From: an uncultured Muribaculaceae bacterium
Lineage (GTDB): Bacteria; Bacteroidota; Bacteroidia; Bacteroidales; Muribaculaceae
Direction: 5' to 3'
NCBI GenBank assembly: GCA_910576775.1
Contig: CAJTJV010000050.1
Coordinates: 1-13,105, forward strand
Length of the DNA: 13,105 bases
Under the pieces are notes generated by a model. That model ran no database searches and had not been told where the DNA came from. It saw only the letters and a program-made list of their open reading frames with translations. Position 1 is the first letter of the stretch. Every line of letters begins with the position of its first letter. Position numbers and translations under genes: made by a program. Shown piece by piece: positions 1-6,103 of this stretch.

Positions 1-130
1 ATACGTATATCGCCGCCTGCCCCCGCGCTAAAGCACGGGGTTCTCTGATAAGACGTCCCTCCGGGACTCAGATGCGGTTCAGTTGCAGGATGCCGATAAC
101 TTTCGAGTACATCGCAATTGAAATATTCAA
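1..130 (-). ncRNA. Candidate IS200/IS605 right-end / omega-RNA-like structured element (orphan)
   Basis: Read on the minus strand, this stretch forms two consecutive stems. The first has outer arms at 68-72 and 44-48 (TCTGA/TCAGA) enclosing a perfect 5-bp hairpin at 55-67 (GTCCC, loop GGA, GGGAC). The second is an 8-bp hairpin with one mismatch at 21-40, with a TTTA loop between CCCCGTGC and GCGCGGGG. A CCCC...CTTTAG...GGGG hairpin preceded by a smaller stem is the layout I associate with the right end of IS200/IS605 elements, where the TnpB omega-RNA scaffold is encoded. A short minus-strand open frame (residues ...KNALNI...LQLNRI, stop at about 73-75) runs into the structure and faintly recalls a TnpB C-terminus, but it is closed upstream by a TGA and no tnpB follows. 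It is therefore likely an orphan or decayed end. The stems are seen directly; the family assignment is inference. Confidence 0.35.
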
Positions 131-201
131 AGCATTTTTGAAAGAGCCGTGCTTAATTCATATTTTATTCTCTGCATGACTAAGCATTGAGAAAAAATCT
201 A

Positions 202-209
202 TAATTTTG
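202..209 (+). promoter_or_regulatory. Possible Bacteroidetes -7 box (TAATTTTG)
   Basis: TAATTTTG matches the Bacteroidetes -7 consensus TAnnTTTG. No convincing -33 TTTG sits about 20 bases upstream; the nearest TTG is only 12 bases away. If used, it would start a leader of more than 350 bases containing the hairpin at 441-486 before the first gene. Weak call. Confidence 0.2.
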
Positions 210-440
210 CAGTGACAGACCGTCAAGCAGAAGCCCGGTCGGGGTTCAAGCGGCGGGATGCGAGACATAATGAAAAGCGTTTATCCACGCTGATTCTTGG
301 CTATCAGAAATTCTCGCAAAATTTCATGTTCATGTCAAGGGTCGAGCAACGATAGATGCCCGTGGATATGTAATATTCTGCATTCGGTATAATATTCGAG
401 AGAAATATAGCCGGACGTTATGATTGCATATACAAGCGTG

Positions 441-502
441 GGCTTCTGCGTTGCCGTCCGACATGAACAAGGCAATGCGAGAAGCCTCTGATAGTAGGAC
501 GG
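441..502. ncRNA. Strong hairpin with possible pseudoknot, function unknown
   Basis: The left arm is at 441-455 and the right arm at 471-486. They pair as 7 bp, one bulged G, then 8 bp including one G-U, with a 15-base loop. Bases 456-459 in the loop (GTCC, within CCGTCC 454-459) can also pair with GGAC at 497-500 (GGACGG 497-502), giving a possible pseudoknot. A second GGACG lies upstream at 413-417 and could compete. No terminator-like T run follows. It may be a structured RNA leader for the genes starting at 580/610, the other end of a small mobile element, or an unrelated repeat. Strand of action is not determined. Confidence 0.3.
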
Positions 503-579
503 TAACAGATACAGACTCCTACGCTTTTCCTTTTTAATGTAAAAGCCAACGAGGCGAGTCCGAAGGCACCAGTAAGTAT

Positions 580-1011
580 ATGCCATTTTACCCTAAGCAT
601 CCTGCATCCATGAAAACTATAAAGGATGTCTGTTCAATGTATGGTGTCAAACCATTGGAACGCGGATATATCGTTACGGCCGGCGGTATGGTCAAGACCT
701 CAATAGACATGGCACATCGTTTTATGGTATGGACACCGACATCCAATAACAGTTCCTGGAAAAACGTACTGTCCGAGAACGGGAGTGTTATCTCTGAATA
801 CCCGTTGAATGAAGCCGACAGGTTTTCAAATCTTGAATCGGCACAGGAAGAACAAGACATACTGCGGATAACATTCTGGAGAGAAAATCCTTCTCAGGAA
901 TTCACATTCATCGGCGTATTCAAGATTGATCTTGAAGCGACAACTGTGTCCGGAGTCTGTATTTACAGACGCGTTTCCGATTTACTCCCTGCAATACCAT
1001 ACAATGATTAA
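580..1011 (+). CDS. Hypothetical protein, 143 residues (or 133 from the second start)
   Basis: I do not recognise this protein as a named family. It has no signal peptide or membrane segment. The C-terminal third alternates charged and hydrophobic residues (FTFIGVFKIDLEA, then IYRRVSD), a beta-strand pattern that loosely resembles the last strands of small domains attached to Bacteroidetes nuclease or restriction-type proteins. That resemblance is an impression only. Two starts are possible: ATG at 580, or ATG at 610, which begins MKTIKDVC and looks more natural. Neither has a clear Shine-Dalgarno site, which is normal in Bacteroidales. The stop at 1009-1011 overlaps an in-frame ATG of the next gene (1004) and lies 13 bases before its preferred start (1025), so the two genes are probably co-transcribed. 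Base composition is AT-richer than the housekeeping genes to the right. Confidence 0.55.
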   Translation: MPFYPKHPASMKTIKDVCSMYGVKPLERGYIVTAGGMVKTSIDMAHRFMVWTPTSNNSSWKNVLSENGSVISEYPLNEADRFSNLESAQEEQDILRITFWRENPSQEFTFIGVFKIDLEATTVSGVCIYRRVSDLLPAIPYND

Positions 1012-1024
1012 CAACCTTATCAGC

Positions 1025-3016
1025 ATGAGAACAATAACAACACTGCTTTTCACATTGGCACTGACAGTCATCACAATCTTTGATGTCAGTGCAAAGAATT
1101 ATTCCCACAGAGCAACCAGACCGGCTGCATCTGACCATACATGGTTCGGTTACGATTATAATTTCAACATTGATGAGAACGGATACCTAAGCGGGACAAA
1201 CACATTCTCAAAAGTGTATAATTCGACTCCGACAAAGTGGCACAATACAGGATATTATGGAGAGGGAATTCGAATGTACACCGGTTACGAGACGCTTACA
1301 ATCACAGTCCTGCCAGGCAATCATAATTACAAATATGTCCTTAGCACGGATGTAGTTGAATGGCAATGGGATACTCACCAACTCAAATGGGTCAAACGAC
1401 GAAACATGCCAACAAACGGAGTAAGAAGTTTTATACTCAAAAATTGGCTGCTGTCCGGCCCTTTCGAAATCCCATCAATAGTGAGTCCAAGCGGGGTTAA
1501 GTTCATATGCGGCAATTCAGTTAATGGAACAATACCGGAAAATAGTTCTCTGAGCTGGAAAGTGTACGATTATTCTGAAAACACGCCACAAAACGGAATG
1601 GTATGTAAAAGCGAGGGAGATTCTGTTAGAATAAACATTATACAATATCTGGAGAACGTTAAGAACGTAGATTTGTATGGCAACAATGGCTTCGGCAGAT
1701 TCGGAACAGATGAGTCCAGTGCTTGTATAGAACTCCGATTCCCTTATATTCAGGGCTTAGATGGACTAAGCATCTTAGATGAAATAGCTTATAAAGGCCA
1801 AGACTTAAAAAAATATTTTTTCATTTCTCTACCTGATTTGTACTACGACAATTATGTCGACCCATACGCTCCGGTGACAACAATCCTCCCCAATGGCCAT
1901 AAACTCGTAAAAACGCTACAACCCAATCAGTCGATTCATACACTTGAAACATGGGAGGAAAACGGCTATTTCTACACAAAGAAATACGAAGGACACGAGG
2001 AACCTACTGTTGGCAAGAAAACTATTGATGGTAAAAATTTCATCCATGTAATTGACAGCATAAACGGCTATGAAGAGAAAGGCTTCTTTGAAAATGGTAA
2101 ATATCGTCTCACCCGCATAGACCAAAAAGACCGCAATTCTCCGATAAAGTATGATATAGACTGGACGCTCTACAATTCCGAGGGCTATTACATCATAGCC
2201 GATTCGGACGGTAAAAAATATGCCATAGCGCAAGAAGACTCGACATTCCATACGTATTTGAACCTGTCAATCCAATCGCCGTATCTGAAAAAAAGTTTCG
2301 ATAATTACATTTTCAAAGAAGAGTCGAAAAACGGAACGACAACTATGTCAGCCTCCAATACCGCCGCATTGAGTCAGCAAGCGAAGGAATTCATAAAATT
2401 TGCCTCTCACCCATATATCCGGAATAAGTACAAATCCAAATACTCCATAAATACCATAAACATGGATGCCAATGGAAATGTTATTCTCGTCAAACCCCAA
2501 AAAGAGATATGGCAGACTCCGGAATATTATAATTCCATTCGAGACCGCTATAACTGGGAGGCTCAAATGCTCGCTTTAAGCAAGAAACCCGACAATCCCC
2601 TCACAGAGGCCGCAACCCTGATTGGAATGGAGCTTGATATTCCGGATTATGATGTTGAGAATATTGAAGCCAAAGTCGTTGGGAAACGGGCGCAGCGTTT
2701 GCTAAAAAAATTGACATCATTGCTGAACCAGAAGCTTGATCAGAAAGCACCTACAAAAATTGGTGCCGATGGCAGACCATATCAGGATATATGGCCAAAC
2801 TCAGTGAAACGTACCTTTCTCAAGGACAACCGTTGGAATGATTTCAAAAAGGCATGGGTAAGCAGAATCGCAAAGAAAGGCAGAGATGTGACAGTCTGGA
2901 TTACCACAGAAGGCAAAGAGGGGGTAATAGATGTTACCGAGATGAGACTACAGGACAATGTTCCTATCGATGAATACGGTATCATCTGGATTCATACAGC
3001 GCAACTTTCCAAATAA
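1025..3016 (+). CDS. Exported hypothetical protein, about 663 residues
   Basis: The start at 1025 is chosen because it gives a clean Sec signal peptide: MR, a hydrophobic core (residues 3-19), then VSA with predicted cleavage before KNYS near residue 23. The next residue is not Cys, so it is not a lipoprotein. An ATG at 1004 that overlaps the previous stop is an alternative start and would allow translational coupling. The open frame extends further upstream to an ATG at 926, but that portion overlaps the preceding gene. The mature protein is rich in Tyr, Trp, Asn and Gly and strand-like in its first 300 or so residues, with short Gly/Asn-Gly turns (NIDENGYLSGTN, NGYFYTKKYEG). The last 150 or so residues are more helical and basic (KRAQRLLKKLTSLLNQKL, then KTFL/W-rich). 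I recognise no catalytic motif or named domain. It is likely periplasmic or surface-located. Composition is AT-rich relative to the core genes, suggesting acquired DNA. Confidence 0.7.
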   Translation: MRTITTLLFTLALTVITIFDVSAKNYSHRATRPAASDHTWFGYDYNFNIDENGYLSGTNTFSKVYNSTPTKWHNTGYYGEGIRMYTGYETLTITVLPGNHNYKYVLSTDVVEWQWDTHQLKWVKRRNMPTNGVRSFILKNWLLSGPFEIPSIVSPSGVKFICGNSVNGTIPENSSLSWKVYDYSENTPQNGMVCKSEGDSVRINIIQYLENVKNVDLYGNNGFGRFGTDESSACIELRFPYIQGLDGLSILDEIAYKGQDLKKYFFISLPDLYYDNYVDPYAPVTTILPNGHKLVKTLQPNQSIHTLETWEENGYFYTKKYEGHEEPTVGKKTIDGKNFIHVIDSINGYEEKGFFENGKYRLTRIDQKDRNSPIKYDIDWTLYNSEGYYIIADSDGKKYAIAQEDSTFHTYLNLSIQSPYLKKSFDNYIFKEESKNGTTTMSASNTAALSQQAKEFIKFASHPYIRNKYKSKYSINTINMDANGNVILVKPQKEIWQTPEYYNSIRDRYNWEAQMLALSKKPDNPLTEAATLIGMELDIPDYDVENIEAKVVGKRAQRLLKKLTSLLNQKLDQKAPTKIGADGRPYQDIWPNSVKRTFLKDNRWNDFKKAWVSRIAKKGRDVTVWITTEGKEGVIDVTEMRLQDNVPIDEYGIIWIHTAQLSK

Positions 3017-3030
3017 ACATGATATACGTA

Positions 3031-3065
3031 ACACCCGGCACCATAAGGAATCATGTGCCGGGTGT
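3031..3065. terminator. Terminator hairpin, probably serving both strands
   Basis: A perfect 11-bp inverted repeat (ACACCCGGCAC at 3031-3041, GTGCCGGGTGT at 3055-3065) has a 13-base loop. It lies 15 bases after the stop of the exported-protein gene and about 60 bases past the stop of the convergent antitoxin gene, so it can end transcripts from both sides. T runs are poor on both sides, so termination strength is uncertain. Its right arm overlaps the start of the 59-bp repeat at 3059. Confidence 0.6.
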
Positions 3066-3117
3066 AAATTCGTTGAGAGTGCCAAGATTATGGCGTATGT
3101 CAGCGACCGATACTAAA
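3059..3117. repeat. Left copy of 59-bp direct repeat (att-like, diverged wbqC 3' end)
   Basis: Aligned without gaps to 3837-3895 at an offset of 778 bases, 48 of 59 positions agree, including the first 21 in a row (CGGGTGTAAATTCGTTGAGA plus one). On the minus strand this copy encodes LFSIGR followed by TGA (3102-3100), the counterpart of IFNTGR-TGA at the true end of wbqC. It is therefore a diverged duplicate of the wbqC 3' end and its downstream DNA, now placed beyond the toxin-antitoxin operon. Confidence 0.75.
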
Positions 3118-3124
3118 TAAAGCT

Positions 3125-3421
3125 TCAGGCAAAATCAATGCTGATATTGAGTTTCCCGCCAAGTCCGCGTTCCACAATATCAAACAGGGTGCGCAAAGTG
3201 ATGTTTTCTCCGTCGTTTTCCACTTTGGAAATGAATGTGCGCTTCTTATCGATTCTTTCGGCAAGCTGTTCTTGTGTAAGGTTCTGAGCCTCACGTGCAG
3301 ACCTGATTTTGAAGCCAACCCGAAGGGCCTCGAGTTCATTTTCCAAACGGTCGCGCTTGGGAGTCCCTACAACACCATAATACTGGTCTTTTATCTGGTC
3401 AAGTGTACGGGTATTATTCAT
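3125..3421 (-). CDS. higA: Antitoxin, XRE-family helix-turn-helix protein (HigA-type)
   Basis: This is a 98-residue DNA-binding antitoxin that should neutralise the toxin encoded just upstream and repress the shared promoter. The start is placed at 3421 (MNNTRTLDQIKDQYYG), the conserved beginning I know for Bacteroidetes HigA-like antitoxins; it overlaps the toxin stop by 8 bases (ATGAATAA). A longer frame to 3451 overlaps the toxin by 38 bases and is less likely. Residues 1-36 are a charged helical part that probably contacts the toxin. Residues 38-88 are the HTH_3 domain, with LTQEQLAERI as the first helices and ISKVEND as the end of the recognition helix. The toxin-first order is the HigBA arrangement. 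The gene name is by family type; orthology to a specific system is not shown. Confidence 0.85.
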   Translation of the reverse strand: MNNTRTLDQIKDQYYGVVGTPKRDRLENELEALRVGFKIRSAREAQNLTQEQLAERIDKKRTFISKVENDGENITLRTLFDIVERGLGGKLNISIDFA

Positions 3422-3764
3422 TGCCTTTTGATTTTTCGTTGTAATATTCATTCATCAATTTCACTGCGCGGACAATTTCACCCGGAGGTGTCTTTTGTGT
3501 CTTTTTCTGAAAGCCCGAAAGCAATACCACAAACTTATTGCCATCGAAAAAACAGAAGATTCGGAAGATGTCGGAGCCAAATTGTACTCTTACCTCAAAC
3601 AGCCCGTTCGTTCCTTCTATATACCTGAGATAAGTAATCGGCACCCTTTCTACATGCTCGATAATATCAAGTACCTTGATTATTTTATCCTGTACCTTAC
3701 GAGGCTGCTCTTTGAAGAAATCTTCAAAATAGTGCTTGTAAATTATTACCTCTCTTACTTTCAT
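3414..3764 (-). CDS. higB: Toxin, RelE/ParE-superfamily HigB-type (Gp49-like)
   Basis: This 116-residue protein matches the phage-derived Gp49-like/HigB group of the RelE fold, ribosome-dependent mRNA interferases. Characteristic stretches are GLFEVRVQFGSDIFRIFCFF (residues about 53-72, the central strands with the basic and aromatic residues of the family), then the strand KFVVLLSGFQKKTQKTPPGEI and a C-terminal helix KLMNEYY. Start and length are typical. It is the first gene of a two-gene operon and overlaps the antitoxin by 8 bases. The promoter and operator-like palindrome lie immediately upstream (3766-3799). The module sits between two copies of a 59-bp repeat, which suggests arrival by insertion. 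The toxin reading frame is intact, so the system may be active. Confidence 0.85.
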   Translation of the reverse strand: MKVREVIIYKHYFEDFFKEQPRKVQDKIIKVLDIIEHVERVPITYLRYIEGTNGLFEVRVQFGSDIFRIFCFFDGNKFVVLLSGFQKKTQKTPPGEIVRAVKLMNEYYNEKSKGNE

Positions 3765-3765
3765 G

Positions 3766-3799
3766 TTGCAAATGTAACTTAAAAATTACATTTATGCAA
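3766..3799 (-). promoter_or_regulatory. Promoter and operator of the toxin-antitoxin operon
   Basis: An imperfect palindrome (TTGCAAATGTAA at 3766-3777, TTACATTTATGCAA at 3786-3799) is a likely binding site for the antitoxin. On the minus strand it contains TACATTTG (3776-3769), an exact match to the Bacteroidetes -7 box TAnnTTTG, with a TTG element 20 bases upstream at about the -33 position. The -7 box ends only 4 bases before the toxin ATG, so the transcript would have almost no leader. Repression by binding over the promoter follows the known autoregulation of HigBA systems. Confidence 0.55.
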
Positions 3800-3814
3800 T
3801 ATTACAACAAAAAC

Positions 3815-3832
3815 ATAAGCTTAAAAGTTTAT
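3815..3832 (-). terminator. Weak AT-rich hairpin downstream of wbqC
   Basis: ATAAGCTT and AAGTTTAT form an 8-bp, mostly A-T stem with one G-U pair and a 2-base loop. It lies about 45 bases after the wbqC stop. It is the only hairpin found between wbqC and the toxin promoter, and is too weak to be a confident terminator. Confidence 0.2.
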
Positions 3833-3836
3833 AAAT

Positions 3837-3895
3837 CGGGTGTAAATTCGTTGAGAGAGCCAAGGTACCGGTGTCTGTCAGCGGCCGGTATTGAA
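3837..3895. repeat. Right copy of 59-bp direct repeat (wbqC 3' end)
   Basis: This is the partner of 3059-3117 (48 of 59 identical, no gaps). Its right end covers the last codons of wbqC (IFNTGR and TGA at 3880-3878) and its left end is downstream intergenic DNA. Together the two copies bracket the toxin-antitoxin operon exactly, as att sites bracket an element that integrated at a gene's 3' end. Confidence 0.75.
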
Positions 3896-4465
3896 GATTC
3901 TGTCGAGAATGGAAAGATTCGGAATAAAACCGAGCTGCCGTTCGCGAACCTGCCAATAGGGCGTTGCTGCCTCGGGAATGGGCCGACGGCGATAATCGTC
4001 GAATGGAATACCTTCCGGCAGATATTCGAGAACATATGTCTTCATTCCCATTATCTTACGCACAGCCTCGTCGGCGCGACGGCACAAATCGGTGATTCGT
4101 TCGCCTTCGATAGGGCGCGGCGAAAAAAGGTCTGCCAGACGGTCGATATAGAACTCGAAATAGGGAGTACGCCCATATGCCGATTCAAGGGCGATGCGCT
4201 GCACCTCCCACCACCGACCGTGTGCGGAGACGGCAATATCTGACCAACAGAGTCCGGATGAAAAGCCTTCGGGACGACTGACAGGAACCGTGAGTTGCAG
4301 ACGTCCACGGGTATCGGCGATTTCATATCGGTGGACGGCTTTCTCGCGCTTGTCATAGCGCATATTCCAATCGATAAATACAGCCTGATAGGACGCCATC
4401 AAGTCGTAATATCCCACACTCCCGAACAGACGCGGCGGCAGGACAGCAAGCGGTGCGCGTTCCAC
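3878..4465 (-). CDS. wbqC: WbqC family protein
   Basis: A 195-residue member of the WbqC-like family (Pfam WbqC), small proteins often found near polysaccharide or envelope genes; the biochemical role is not established. Recognisable family stretches are LPPRLFGSVGYYDLM (residues about 9-23), RGRLQLTVPVSRP, HGRWWEVQRIALESAYGRTPYFEFY near the middle, and the C-terminal LGFIPNLSILDRIFNTG. The start is a GTG at 4465-4463 that shares one base with the lepB stop (TAGTG), so translation is probably coupled to lepB. This lepB-wbqC pairing is a usual Bacteroidales arrangement. Its last codons form part of a 59-bp repeat duplicated beyond the toxin-antitoxin operon. Confidence 0.88.
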   Translation of the reverse strand: MERAPLAVLPPRLFGSVGYYDLMASYQAVFIDWNMRYDKREKAVHRYEIADTRGRLQLTVPVSRPEGFSSGLCWSDIAVSAHGRWWEVQRIALESAYGRTPYFEFYIDRLADLFSPRPIEGERITDLCRRADEAVRKIMGMKTYVLEYLPEGIPFDDYRRRPIPEAATPYWQVRERQLGFIPNLSILDRIFNTGR

Positions 4466-5958
4466 TACTTGTCGGGGTTGGCATCGCGCAGGATTCTGTT
4501 CCAGCGGATTTTGCCGTCGAAAAGACTGCGTGTGGTATCAAAGGACGCGAGAACCACCATAGGAGTACCGACGATATGATCCTCCGGGACAAAGCCCCAG
4601 AAGCGGGAATCCTGCGAATTGTCGCGGTTGTCGCCCATCATGAAATAATAGTCCATAGCGAACTTATAATAGTCGGCAGGCTGTCCGTCGATTATAACTT
4701 TACCTGTATCCTCGTCGAGATATGCGTCGGAATGGCCTTCATAATTGCGAATCACGCGATTGTAGACAGTCCACGCCTGCGGGTCGAGTTTGAGGACATC
4801 GCCTTTCTTAGGGATATAGAGACCGTTTTCGCCGCCATAGTCCGAAAGATTCCAGTCGGCATCGTTTCCGAATGGGAAAAACGCGCTGCGATCGTCGCCA
4901 CCCTGAAAGAGCTTCTGTATTCTCGACATCTTGATCTTGCCAAGCATGGAGCCGGAGTCGGTAAGTTTTTCAATCATCCCGTTTGTCAGCGGTGATATGT
5001 ATATCATGGAATTGGCACCTGCGCCGGGAATCAATGCGGCAAGGTTATCGTGCGAAAGACTGCCGGGAGCATACTCCATAATGTCGCCGAGGGTGATGCC
5101 AAGCTCGTGGAAGCGCTCGGCGGATATAGGCGCGGATGTGGCGTAGATATAATTGAACTGCACATTTTCGGGAAATTCACGTGCAATACCGTTGATATAA
5201 ATTGTATCATCTACAATTTTAAGTCTGTCGCCGGGGAGACCTACGGCACGTTTAACGAAATGCGTGCGGCGGTCGACGGGGCGATAAATAACGTCTCCGA
5301 AAACAGCCTTGTTGTTTTTCACCGCGTCACGACCGTATTCCTTAACCAAAGTCTCGTAATATCTCGGCGACTCCTCGAATCGTGTTGCCACGGTATCACC
5401 GGCAGGGAAATTAAACACCACAATATCGCCTTCCTCCACATTACGAAGCCCTTTCAGACGCTTATATGGCAGGGACGGCTTGTCGAGATAGCTCTTTATA
5501 CCAAAAAGAGAGCTGTGGACGAGCGGGAAATTCACGGGTGTCATGGGGACGCGCGGCCCGTAGACCGTTTTGTTCACCCAGAGATAGTCACCGGTAAGAA
5601 GTGTCTTTTCGAGAGAGGATGACGGAATCTGATAGTTCTGTCCTATAAATGGAAATATGAATGCCACCAGAATAAGAGCATAGATGATAGCGTCGACCCA
5701 GCTCATCACGGAGCGGAGTGTCTTGTTCTTGCTCTTTTTCCACCATGTGAAATTGATATATCCGGTGATATAGATGTCAAAAAGCAGCAGGACAAATATT
5801 GCGAGCCACCATGTCCGCATCCACACCACCCAGGCGAGAAACAAAGCGGCAACTATCCCGAAACGAATCCAGCGAGTTGCCTTTATGCCTTTTATTCTTT
5901 CGGTGAAATCCTCAACAAACCCTTTGCGGGCTTCGGTTTTATTACTATTGTTTTCCAT
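4465..5958 (-). CDS. lepB: Signal peptidase I
   Basis: Inner-membrane serine protease that removes signal peptides from exported proteins. The 497-residue length, longer than E. coli LepB, is typical for Bacteroidales, which have a large insertion between the Lys box and the last conserved box. Visible parts: hydrophobic membrane segments at about 31-47, 49-70 and 88-106; the Ser box QIPSSSLEKTLLTGDYLWVNK at 110-130 with catalytic Ser115; the Lys box HFVKRAVGLPGD with general base Lys236; and the final box MGDNRDNSQDSRFWGFVP at 441-458. All catalytic elements are present. It is first in an operon with wbqC. The Met at 5958 is preceded by a -7 box at 5976-5983. Confidence 0.97.
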   Translation of the reverse strand: MENNSNKTEARKGFVEDFTERIKGIKATRWIRFGIVAALFLAWVVWMRTWWLAIFVLLLFDIYITGYINFTWWKKSKNKTLRSVMSWVDAIIYALILVAFIFPFIGQNYQIPSSSLEKTLLTGDYLWVNKTVYGPRVPMTPVNFPLVHSSLFGIKSYLDKPSLPYKRLKGLRNVEEGDIVVFNFPAGDTVATRFEESPRYYETLVKEYGRDAVKNNKAVFGDVIYRPVDRRTHFVKRAVGLPGDRLKIVDDTIYINGIAREFPENVQFNYIYATSAPISAERFHELGITLGDIMEYAPGSLSHDNLAALIPGAGANSMIYISPLTNGMIEKLTDSGSMLGKIKMSRIQKLFQGGDDRSAFFPFGNDADWNLSDYGGENGLYIPKKGDVLKLDPQAWTVYNRVIRNYEGHSDAYLDEDTGKVIIDGQPADYYKFAMDYYFMMGDNRDNSQDSRFWGFVPEDHIVGTPMVVLASFDTTRSLFDGKIRWNRILRDANPDK

Positions 5959-5975
5959 AATTTGCGAATATCATG

Positions 5976-5983
5976 CAAATTTA
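5976..5983 (-). promoter_or_regulatory. -7 box of lepB promoter (TAAATTTG)
   Basis: On the minus strand TAAATTTG matches the Bacteroidetes TAnnTTTG -7 consensus and lies 17 bases before the lepB ATG, giving a short leader. A TTG occurs 15 bases upstream, closer than the usual 19-21, so the -33 element is uncertain. Confidence 0.45.
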
Positions 5984-6057
5984 ATCATTTTCCACGAACA
6001 ATGAAAAATCCGCTGCAACCCCATGCGGCTCTATAATATTGCAATCAGCAAATAATG

Positions 6058-6067
6058 TGTGTACACA
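6058..6067. promoter_or_regulatory. 10-bp perfect palindrome upstream of the lactonase gene
   Basis: TGTGTACACA is a perfect palindrome placed 13 bases before the -7 box of the lactonase promoter, covering the region where a -33 element would lie. It could be an operator in the divergent lepB/lactonase intergenic region, but 10-bp palindromes also occur by chance. Confidence 0.2.
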
Positions 6068-6080
6068 TCTGATATTTTGC

Positions 6081-6088
6081 TATCTTTG
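6081..6088 (+). promoter_or_regulatory. -7 box of lactonase gene promoter (TATCTTTG)
   Basis: Exact match to TAnnTTTG, 15 bases before the ATG at 6104. No clear TTTG at -33 was seen. Together with 5976-5983 it makes the 145-base intergenic region a divergent promoter region. Confidence 0.5.
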
Positions 6089-6103
6089 TGAAAATTTTAT
6101 GAT

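Larger units (their letters stand above)
130..579. other. Gene-poor stretch of about 450 bases, accessory DNA
   Basis: I see no protein gene I can support here. Short open frames exist on the minus strand (335-586 and 418-600), but they have no recognisable domain and no promoter or ribosome site pointing to them. The stretch holds a strong imperfect hairpin (441-486) and a 10-base inverted repeat (GCAGAAGCCC at 227-236, GGGCTTCTGC at 440-449) whose right arm is shared with that hairpin, so two alternative pairings are possible. The low coding content with structured elements fits a remnant of mobile DNA or a non-coding RNA locus. Confidence 0.4.

Noticed and set aside
227..449. 10-base inverted repeat that could mark the ends of a small transposable element
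   Set aside because: Only 10 bases match, no flanking target duplication was seen, and the right arm is better explained by the local hairpin at 441-486.
335..600. Two overlapping minus-strand frames of 83 and 60 residues
   Set aside because: No promoter, ribosome site or domain; they overlap each other in different frames and cover the 441-486 hairpin, which better explains the region as non-coding.
3272..3628. 118-residue plus-strand frame over the toxin-antitoxin genes
   Set aside because: Overlaps both genes of a well-formed operon on the other strand.
3794..4243. 149-residue plus-strand frame over wbqC
   Set aside because: Lies opposite a recognised WbqC protein and starts within the toxin promoter region; no motif seen.
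5050..5622. 190-residue plus-strand frame over lepB
   Set aside because: Antisense shadow of signal peptidase I; no domain recognised.
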